DNA of 64,000 bases from Hygrophila difformis (Eukaryota; Streptophyta; Magnoliopsida; Lamiales; Acanthaceae). A program made the position numbers and the translations under genes. The notes under the pieces were generated by a model. It was not told the origin of the DNA, ran no database searches, and saw only the letters and a list, made by a program, of their open reading frames with translations. The DNA lies in assembly GCA_030278955.1 (NCBI GenBank), contig JAOANR010000002.1, positions 25,530,057 through 25,594,056 on the forward strand, given 5' to 3'. Every line of letters starts with the position of its first letter. Position 1 is the first letter of the stretch. Positions 49,716 through 58,745 of this stretch are shown in pieces.

Positions 49716-52621
49716 TGAAACTTTTGACAATTTCCGTCCCACGAGCATTTTCTTAAAAATATACCAGGTTAGATTTATTACATGAAGAGAGTTATGATTC
49801 ACGGGAAAGGGTTTAGGGATATATCCAGATTATTAGTCTTTTTATTACTCAAGTGTGGTGCTTTAATTTCAAATGGCGCTGTGGTCCTCCCTGTCATGAA
49901 ATGTTGACAAATCTCATGGCATAGCCGGGATAGGTTGACCATCAGCCTGTCACACTGAGGGTCCCCGGCAAGTATGCCATGATGCTTCTCATCAATTCTT
50001 GGCATGAGAGTTCCTGCCATGAAACTTTTGGCAAGTTCCCACTACATGAGTATTTTCCGAAAAATCATGGTCCTGGTTTAAGTTTTATTAATGAAACCAA
50101 TTTATGATGGCGGAGTTGTGATTAGGGATATATTTATAAGTAGTCATGTTTTTATTGCTCGTGTTTAAGAAACTGTGGCCCGAAAGCGCACGGTGTCAAA
50201 AATTGCAGTAATTTATAGTAAGACCGGATCGTTCACTGGAGGATGTGCGATAGAAGCAGGTCCCACGTCGTTTTACTAGATTTTCCATTCGTATTGCTCA
50301 ATAGGTTTGAAAGGTGATTAATAACTACTGACATGAATGTAAATTAGATTTGGAAAGCAGTTAAATTAATCTATAAAGCAAATAAATCTATTTTAGAAAG
50401 CGGATAAGAATTATTCTAAGAATGCAGTAAACATTATCTACGAAAGCAGGGAAATGGAGCATTGTGCCAACCGTGAAGTTGAATCACAATGTGGACAGAA
50501 AGGACAGGAAGAAAAGAATGAAGATTGGACAAGAGCGAGATATAGCAATATTAAACTTCCATTTTTATACGCAGATCTTTGTTTGGGATATTTCTTTCAG
50601 ATAGCTAATTCTCATGCTCTCAATAAGGCCTTCCCTTTAACAGACAGGTACTTGCAATATGAGTTTACATGTTCCTAAGACCGCAAATTCTAAGATACCA
50701 CAGATTCGTAACTGCCCTGGCCTGGGTATGTTACTTCATCTGTGGTGGATAAGCAACACCCGACACATCATTTATTGAGATGCCGAGTACCACTATCATT
50801 CTCCCATGTCACACCCAAAGATTTGAATCAAGCCCTAAACTATCCCTTAACTGTCAATCCTAGTAACAGTTACACAACTCCCAATACAACCGAGTGACCT
50901 CTAATGAAAGCGACTAAAAGAAAGCAGTAAAGAAAGCATTTAAAACCTATCACTCGGAGGTTTTGAAAATCTGACCCTGGTAGTAAAAGACAACTCCCCG
51001 TCAGAATGAAGGAGGATGGATCAAGAATTCCCGACTCTCGGTGAACCACTAATGTGTTCACTTCCTTCCGGGTGGTTATGAGATACAAACTAATGAAACG
51101 AGCTAATCAATTAGTTCGTTCCGGATGCACTCACTCAGGACTCAAAAGTAGGCTTTGGCAGAAGAAGATAGCAGTTGAAAGAAAACTCAACCCTATCTTG
51201 GAAAATAACCAAGGCCTGGATGATGTTCCTCTAAGATTATTTACTACACTGTATTTGAATCCAAGTGGACCCCATCTCGGTGTAGCACTTAATCTTACAT
51301 TTCCATCAGCCAGCAATTTTGGAAAATAATGGATTTGAAAATCATTCCCTATCAGGTACTAGATTCTCAGTTAAAACACAGACCCTTTCAATCTAGACGA
51401 GACCTAATCGCTGAATCTGCTTCTTAATTCCCAAAATATAACCCTTGATAGAATATGAATTAGTCATAACTGAAGAATTTATCCCTTACTCAGATCCGGA
51501 TTTTATAAAGAGGTTTTTGTTGGAAATTTATAAAGCCATATCTGTTTAAGATCTAGACTTCTATTGTCCAAGGGAAGGATCCCAAAATAATTACAGACAA
51601 CAACAGTACATAATATTATCATGCATAAGGATATATGGAAGTGTAAAATTAATTGACCCAAAATATAAAAGCGGGTCTAGACAGAAGGTGAAACACAGAA
51701 TGGAATGGTCAAGGTACCAAAATAATGGCAGAATAATCGGGTGGACTGTAAACATCTACTGTCCAATTTTCCCAATCACTCGGATGGAGCGAATTTAGAC
51801 AGCTGAGACTCTATAATGGTGGTGTCAACACCAGTTGGGCCTCCACTGTCTGTGAATTCGGATAAAAACCTACATACTTCCTTTCTATAATGATCATCAG
51901 TTGGCATTGACTGATGCCAACTGATTCCCATTACAGATTGGAATTTGGGTTTGGAAATTAAGATAACAAAAAATAAAACTGTATCTGGATGGGAGTCAGT
52001 TGAGCAGCTATTATAACCCCGGATGGGCGGACCGCCAAGGCTTCCACTGACAGCCATTCAGACCATGCAAAATAACGATTAGTAACTAGTACCCAGAATA
52101 CGAGCTAGTTATCCATGAGGGAGTACCCGCCAACATTATTCTGATGTATTCTTTACTAATGGTTCCACACAATACACAAAGACAAAATAAACAAGAAGCA
52201 AAAGAAGATCCATTGTATGAGAGACATTGGTTTCTCATGCAAGGTTGTGGATCGGGTCCACATGTAATGGTCTTAAATAATCCTTCCTACCATAATTAAT
52301 TACAGTCCAGATTATCTGTTTAAGCCATCGAGGTTTTGTTTATACAAGAGTGTTTTAATGGCAATTGAACAAAGGTCCTTTAATCATGATGATTGTTGGA
52401 GTTTTGATTATTGCTAATCTCAATCTTTAATCATTAATGAGTCAAGGGTTCAATCAGTTAAGTGATGCCAATGGAGAATCAAAATTTGGGCAGCATAACA
52501 CCCTACATTGCAATTCCAGAATGTTACATCGTAACCCGTGGGGCTATGATGTGAGTGTTGCAACATAAAATAGAGAGAGAATGAAATTTGTTTAAGATTA
52601 AATAGAGGGGGAGGAATCTTG

Positions 52622-53154
52622 TCGCTATATCATAAATGTTGTCGCGGACCGAGATCCGCGACATGGACATCCCGACAAGTTTTTAGAATTTTTGGCAGCA
52701 TAACGCCTCTTTGTCGCTATGCAAGGTTTTGTCGCGGAACGTGGCTCCGCGACAAGGGTGACATTGCGACAAAGTGTTTTAATAAAATTCTAAGGCATTT
52801 GAACCTTTGTCGCTATGCGTGGAGATTTTGTCGCGGAACGTGGTTCCGCGACAAGGTTTTCCGCGACAAAGTGTTCAAAGATTAAGAAACATGGCATAAT
52901 TTTTCTGTCTCGGAATGGGGTTTTGTCGCGGAACGTGGCTCCGCGACAGGGTGATTCCGCGACAAGAAGCCATGAAGACAAAATGCAAGAGTTTGGCTCC
53001 TTTGTCGCTATGCATGGACAGTTTTGTCGCGGAACGTGGCTCCGCGACAAGGTCTTCCGCGACAAAGGGTTTTAAATTATAGAGACAAGTGTCTTGAAAC
53101 ACCTTGGTCGCGGAACTGCCACTCTGTCGCGGAACGTGGTTCCGCGCCAGAAGG
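52622..53154. repeat. nested palindrome array in the right LTR (transcribed side)
   Basis: The counterpart of 37,318-37,850, with the same units in the same order. It lies downstream of the active LTR promoter and so falls in the 5' leader of the genomic RNA, where the hairpins could form. Confidence 0.9.
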
Positions 53155-53873
53155 CGGTTGGCGCCCAAGGTGGTTCAGGACAAAAGTCAGAAAAAGCAGA
53201 AATGAACAGTGGCATGCAAACAGCGTGATCTCATCCTATTTCAGATCAAAAAGCTATTCTAAGCTAAAAATAAGCAAGAAACATTCAAAATAAGGAAGAA
53301 CATGCTTAAACAAAAATAACAAGACTGAGCAGGATGTTAAAATAAAGCAAGAATCCTAATCTAGGGTTTGACCACACATCCACACAACATTATCCATCAT
53401 ATGCTAACAGTGAACACGAAAATAACAAAATAGGGGTTAAATAACCCCAAAATGAAAAAGAAAGCATAAATCCATGGGGTGTGAGACCCATTTCATGATT
53501 TGGGACACAAATGATAAATGTTTTCCCATATTATTGAAGAGGTGTTGTTAATACCCATGATTTGGGTATTACAAACCCTAAAACAAGAGTTTAGAAACCA
53601 AAACATAGTATAAAAATGGCTATCTAAGCACTGTGAACAGTAAAACACTAATCTAAACTAAACTAAGTGCAAAAATTAAATAATACATAAAAATAAACCT
53701 AACTACTCTACCTAAGGAAGAACTCCTAAGCTTGCCTTCAAGAACTTCTAAATTTCAAACTTCCAACTGTCCAACTCTTAGCTCATGGGAGACACCTCAT
53801 ATTTATAGAAGTGTAACCCTAAGCCCATGGGCCTTGATTCTAGCCCATTGTGTCTTAAGACATCACACACATC

Positions 53874-54129
53874 ACAGCTTTGTCTCGGAACATCAAGTTG
53901 GTCGCGGAATATGCTGCATGTGGCAAGGCTTCTCGACTGGGTCTTGTGTCTCTATTTGTGCATCTTGGTCGCGGAATGGGCTTTTGTCGCGGAGTCATGC
54001 TATCGCGACAAGGGTCATCGCGCCAGGGGCTTGGCTGGTCTCCTCTTCATTTGGGGCCAGTTGGTCGCGGAGTATGCCTTTGTCGCGGAACGTGCATCGC
54101 GCCAAGGGCTTCCGCGACAAAGGTCTTCC
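53874..54129. repeat. palindrome array in the right LTR (promoter side)
   Basis: The counterpart of 38,572-38,825, upstream of the LTR TATA box in the gag-pol direction (U3). Confidence 0.8.
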
Positions 54130-54431
54130 TGGGCCTGCTGGATTGGGCCAGATGGGCCAAAAATATTCTTTTTGTGGGCTTTTCTATCTTTTTCCCATCT
54201 TTTTGTTTCCTTTTCTTTTTCTCATGTTTTTGGACTTTTCTAACATAAATATGTAATAAAATTACATATTTATGCCTTTTTCATACCAGCTTATTATTTT
54301 TACAATTATGCATAAATCAGTCCAATTCGACTGCTTTCTTACTTAATGTAAGACCGGAATGCGATCAAATGCCCGTTTAAGACACGGAAATGGATTGAAA
54401 ATAATGGTCATTTTTTGCCATTATCACTATT

Positions 54432-55564
54432 GAAATTGTCGAAGATTCTACTTGCAATATCAAACTATCCACTGATCTTTCCGAGCTTATTCAGAAGGCA
54501 TGTCTTATTATATGGGATGAGGCACCTATGACACATAGGCATTGCTTTGAGGCACTCGATAGGACACTTCGTGATCTTATGCATCATATTCAGTTAGATT
54601 CCAGTGACTTCCCATTTGGCAGAAAGACTATCATTTTGGGTGGCGATTTCCGGCAGATCCTTCCTGTTATTCCCAAGGGAAAGAGGCAAGATATTGTTAA
54701 TGCCACACTCACTTCTTCAAAACTTTGGAGCAGCTGTACAGTTTTACGCTTAACTGAGAACATGCGCCTACACACGGCTTCTTCAACTGTTGAGGAAAAC
54801 GAAATTAAGTCGTTTTCTACTTGGTTGTCAGCTATAGGTGATGGATAACTAGGGGACTCCATTGATGGAGAGGCAAAGATTGATATACCTGATGAATTCT
54901 TGGTGAACTACTCAGATGATCCTATTTCTTCCATCGTTGAAAAACTATATGTTTCGTTCATTGAGAACATGTGTGATCGTAATTACTTAAAGGAACGAGC
55001 TATTCTGTGTCCGACAATAAAGGCCGTCGACATGATCAATGATTATATGCTCTCAATGAATAATAATGAAGGCAGGATATATCTTAGTGCAGACAAAGCC
55101 TCAATATCTGATAGCGGTGCATCGCTGTTGGCTGACATCCACACAGTAGAGTTTCTTGATACATTAAATTGCTTCGGATTCCCTGTGCATTCCCTAGAGC
55201 TGAAGGTTGGTACTCCAGTAATGCTCATTAGAAATCTTGATCCACTCAATGGTCTCTGCAATGGTACAAGGTTACTCATCACACATCTCGGAAGTAATGT
55301 GATTCAGGGTGAAATTCTAACAGGTGAAAATGTTGGAGCAAAGGTCTTGATTCCAAGGATGAGCATAACAATGTCGGATGCACGTTTCCCTTTCAAATTC
55401 GACCTAAGGCAATTTCCAATTATACTTTGTTATGCAATGACAATAAACAAAAGTCAAGGTCAATCATTATCTAAAGTTGTGATGATGATGATGATGATAA
55501 CGTGGAGTCGGATAGAAAGACCACCATCAATGTTGTCTACAAGGAAGTTCTCCAAAATGTATGA
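54432..55564 (+). pseudogene. Helitron PIF1-like helicase, 3' part
   Basis: Continues the frame broken at 34,413. Visible helicase motifs are Walker B LIIWDEAPM (about 54,507), LGGDFRQILPVI, LTENMRL and the late motif INKSQGQSLSKVV (about 55,470). A TAA at 54,846 interrupts GDGxLG. After SKVV the expected segment with the conserved ALSR motif is missing. The frame passes instead into a run of GAT codons and then the usual C-terminal NVVYKEV, ending at a TGA at 55,564. An internal deletion of a few dozen codons explains this. The helicase cannot be functional. Confidence 0.88.
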
Positions 55565-55669
55565 ATTCGGAAAGTTTGTGAGCGGGTGTTGATTTTAAAT
55601 GTTTAAGGACCTCTTATGCAATTTTACATTCGTGTGTTTCATTGGTACAATAATTTTTTTCTTTGGAAT

Positions 55670-55696
55670 CCGCGCATCGCGCGGGTGGAGTACTAG
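55670..55696 (+). other. Helitron 3' terminus (hairpin plus CTAG)
   Basis: A hairpin CCGCGC-ATC-GCGCGG, then eight bases and CTAG, followed by T. This is the standard 3' end of plant Helitrons, inserted between A and T. Confidence 0.88.
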
Positions 55697-55709
55697 TTTT
55701 AACTTAATA

Positions 55710-56000
55710 CTAGCTTTTTTGACCCGCGCGTTGCGCACGAGCGTCTTTCTTATTATGAATAGAACTAATATTTTTTAAAAAAATTGGATGAATATAATAA
55801 ATACGTAGAAGTTTAGAGTTTAGAATTTAGAATTCATAATGAATTATAGTTTTAAATTGTGATAGTTTTGAGCAATAGTTTAAACTTTAGAGTTCGAAAG
55901 TTAAAAGTAGAGGAGCAATAGAGTTTAGAGTTTAACAAATGGACTTTAGAATTTCATTGTTAAAATAGAAAACATTTATTATTTATCAAGCTAATAGCAT
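55710..56000 (-). mobile_element. 3' end of a second Helitron in opposite orientation
   Basis: On the minus strand a GC-rich imperfect hairpin (CTCGTGCGCAACGCGCGGG) is followed by TCAAAAAAG and CTAG, then T. The end lies 13 bp from the end of the first Helitron, so the two are tail-to-tail. The element runs rightward for an unknown distance. The following 250 bp are AT-rich with repeated GAGTTTAGA motifs. Confidence 0.65.
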
Positions 56001-56009
56001 GTCAACTAT

Positions 56010-56760
56010 CTAATTCAGCTGGACTTTCCATCTTCTAGAATTATAAATTCAAGCACTTCAACTGCCAATGGTGGATAGTCTTTTCTCAAATGCTTGAACA
56101 ATGTACTATATGTGAAGGAATCATGTTCAGTTCCTCGATCGAACAATTCCTTGTACAACTTGAAAACCTCCTGATGACAGTACACATTCATTAAAATGGT
56201 GTATGTGTACTTGAAGGGTTATAATTCCTTCAAGACAAATTCTTTCATTTCAAGTCATGGCTAATTAATTCCTTTCATTTACATTTCAGAAAACTTTCCA
56301 ATTTTGCACATGTCATTCAATATAGCATTATATGTGATCACATTCGGGGAAATACCTTTCTCTAGCATTTTTGAGAAATATATAAATGCTTATTCTAGTG
56401 ATTCTTCAGCAGCATGTACATGAATTAATATATTGTATGCCACAAATGTCAGAGAATGCCCTTTTCTCACCATTTATCGAAACACCTATTTGGCTTTCAT
56501 AAGGTACTCAAATTTCAAGCAATCATGGATAATGCTTGTATAGGAAACATGATCAGGCACAATTCAATCCCAAATCATTTTCTGCAGCGGATCATAAGCT
56601 TTCCCTAAATTGCTCAATTTAGAAATACCTTCAACAAAGATATTGTACATAATCATATCAGGTGGGAACCCCTTTCATTGCATCTCTTCTTGCAGTTTAA
56701 AGGCAACAAATATGTCACTTAGCTTCAGTGCCTCTTACATGGTATGGAACATGATAGAGC
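56010..56760 (-). pseudogene. PPR protein gene fragment, possibly Helitron cargo
   Basis: The minus strand reads as consecutive P-class pentatricopeptide repeats broken by stops: GVPPDMIMYNIFVEGISKL, DHVSYTSIIHDCLK, SLTFVAYNILIHVHAAEESL, ISPNVITYNAILNDMCKIGK, HDSFTYSTLFKHL. At least three in-frame stops and one or more shifts separate them. No start or transit peptide is visible. It is not related in detail to the PLS-type PPR relic at 1,306. Confidence 0.75.
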
Positions 56761-57492
56761 ACCACTAATTTTTTCATAAAACCTTTAAGCCCTAAATTTA
56801 GAATTAGGTTCCGGTTACCTTTGGAAAAATCCTTTATTTATAACAACAATGGTATTGATTATAAAACAACTACACATATAACATTCAAAATAGATTTTTA
56901 CTATAATAAGGTGATGTTTATTCATTAATAAAATGGAATTGTTCATTTAATCTGGATTATGGATAAATCAACACAATTTTTCCTTTAGTCGAGATTTCTG
57001 GCTTTTTATTCAATTCAATTTATAACACAGAGATGTGATACACAACATAGATCATCATATCAATTTCTAGGTTTAAATCACCTTCACTTTAGATGCAAAT
57101 ACAAACAAAAAAAGTAATAGTAAATTGGCAGCTAATAGAGATGGAGAACAGATCAACTATAAACAAAATTCTCTCTTGACAACTATAAATCAAAAAGTGT
57201 AATCAAAATCCAAGTAAGATCATCCATAGTCAATCAAAAAGTGTTATTCAAGATGATAAAAATCGAGAATGGAGAAAACAGGGAAAATAAAAGTTATATC
57301 CAATTATTAATAAATATTAATTACCACAATGCCAAATTGATACAAATAGATTAAAGTTAATCACACCTGAGTACAACAAGCATTCGAAAACCGAACATGT
57401 AGTTTTTAAGAGTAAGGCCAACAATAGAAACTGGAGTATAATGTCTTCTGCAAGATGATCAAAATCGAAATAAGAAAACTATATCTAGTTAA
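56761..57492. other. AT-rich intergenic DNA
   Basis: No ORF, RNA gene or clear repeat recognised. It may be part of the second Helitron. Confidence 0.5.
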
Positions 57493-57494
57493 TA

Positions 57495-57754
57495 CTCCCT
57501 CCGTATTTGAAAAATACTAACATTGGCATAGTAAACACTAATCATTGAGTAACTTTGATTCGACTTTTTAATACAGTTACATAAGATAAAACATAGTCAA
57601 GTGAGATCTTGTTAGATTCGTCTAATCACATTGTTTTATAATATTAAATTTTTATAATTTTTTATTTTATAAAATTTGAAATATTACTCTTTAAAAATGT
57701 GTATTAGATTGCGTGAAAATATAAAATGTTAGAGTTATTTGAATACGGAGGAAG
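57495..57754. mobile_element. Stowaway-type MITE F
   Basis: Ends CTCCCTCCGTATT / AATACGGAGGAAG with TA on both sides (57,493-57,494 and 57,755-57,756). Confidence 0.87.
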
Positions 57755-58113
57755 TACTAAATTATAATAATCAAGAAAAAGTAGCAGAACAACAAAAAAA
57801 TTAAAACATACACCGACAAAACACCAGAAGTCTAAAAAATTAATGTTTGAGATATACACAATTCCACAAAAGTAGCAGAACAATGAAGATAGAACATGAT
57901 TTGATCAATAATGTAGAGACTTAAATTTATTCTTTTACAATGCCTTTAAAAGAGATAAAAAAAAAGCATGAGTTCTTTTTCTTAGCATCAAATTTTAAGC
58001 CTAATATTATAACTTGTGGTGATAATTAGTTAATGTATAATAAAAACTAATAAAGAAACAGTGAATTGGTAGAGTTCCAGAAGTAGTAAAAGATTCAGTA
58101 AGTGGGTGGTATC

Positions 58114-58693
58114 TAGGGGTGGGTCGATACGGTATACCGAAAAATTTCGTTTACCGTATACAGTACCGAACTTTAAGGTATGAAAAATTTCATACCGTTG
58201 CCGTACCGAAGATCGGTATACCGAAAGGATCGGTATGAAATATTTCCATACAGTTGTCATACCGACATTTCGGTAAGTTCAGTATGTACCGATATACTGA
58301 ACCTTCGGTACATACCACATACCGGTATCGCGGTATATACCGACCTACCGAACATTCACTACATACCGACATACCGGTATTGCAATATATACGGACATAT
58401 CGAACTTTCGCTACATACCACCATACCGGTATTGTGGTATATACCGGTATCGCGGTATATACCGATATACCGAACAATCGGTATATACAGATATACCAAT
58501 ACCGCGGTATATATAGAAGTTCGGTATGGTAACGGTATACCGCGGTATCAAAAAATTTATACCGTTACCGTACCAAAAACTTATGGTACGGTATGATACG
58601 ATATGATACCGTACTGAAATTTTGGTATTCTCGACATTTTTTCGGTACGGGATGTGCAGTATACAGTATATTTGGTATTTTTTCTCAGCCCTA
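58114..58693. mobile_element. hAT-type MITE packed with CGGTATACCG palindromes
   Basis: Termini TAGGGGTGGG and, from the right, TAGGGCTGAG. The flanking octamers gtggtatc (58,106-58,113) and gcggtatc (58,694-58,701) form an 8-bp duplication with one mismatch. The whole interior is a mosaic of ACCG-TAT / CGGTAT motifs in both orientations, capable of extensive folding. Overlapping ORFs in several frames arise from this repetition and are not genes. Confidence 0.82.
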
Positions 58694-58745
58694 GCGGTAT
58701 CTTTCATGTCCAACATTAAAAATTGGATTTTCCCTTTATCTTACT

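Larger units (their letters stand above)
34414..54426 (-). mobile_element. Athila-type Ty3/Gypsy LTR retrotransposon, 20.0 kb, recently inserted
   Basis: A complete element in minus orientation: 5' LTR 49,716-54,426, tRNA-Asp PBS 49,698-49,715, intact gag-pol 43,594-49,554, a 4.5-kb region containing an F-box gene, PPT next to 39,123, and 3' LTR 34,414-39,122. Athila assignment rests on the tRNA-Asp primer site, the Gag knuckle spacing, the RT box [10 protein letters not shown] and the protease box LCDLGSS. The LTRs differ by only three substitutions and two 1-bp indels that I could find, so insertion is recent and the element may still be mobile. An LTR of 4.7 kb is long for the lineage. No env-like ORF was recognised. 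Confidence 0.95.
49716..54426 (-). repeat. 5' LTR of the Athila element (right copy)
   Basis: 4,711 bp, nearly identical to the left LTR. The differences I saw are an extra C near 49,965, an extra A near 51,970, and single-base changes near 53,187, 54,122 and 54,415. It drives gag-pol: the TATA box CTATAAATATG (minus strand) lies at about 53,798-53,808. Confidence 0.95.
34409..54431. other. 5-bp target site duplication (ctatt) of the Athila insertion
   Basis: ctatt occurs at 34,409-34,413 immediately left of the element and at 54,427-54,431 immediately right. Removing the element and one copy rejoins the Helitron helicase reading frame, from KIPI into the sequence leading to Walker B, without a shift. 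Confidence 0.95.
31080..55696 (+). mobile_element. Helitron (minimum span), interrupted by an Athila retrotransposon
   Basis: A rolling-circle DNA transposon identified by its Rep plus PIF1 gene and its 3' terminus. The true left end was not found and may lie far upstream, possibly before the RPA-like exon at 26,452. Without the 20-kb insertion the recognised part is about 4.6 kb. Multiple stops and a helicase deletion make it non-autonomous. Confidence 0.8.

Noticed and set aside
34414..54426. assembly duplication explaining the 4.7-kb repeats
   Set aside because: The repeats have TG/CA ends, an exact 5-bp target duplication, a PBS and gag-pol between them, and a few real differences.
58180..58716. 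several ORFs at 58.0-58.7 kb
   Set aside because: All arise from the CGGTAT/ATACCG mosaic of a hAT MITE.
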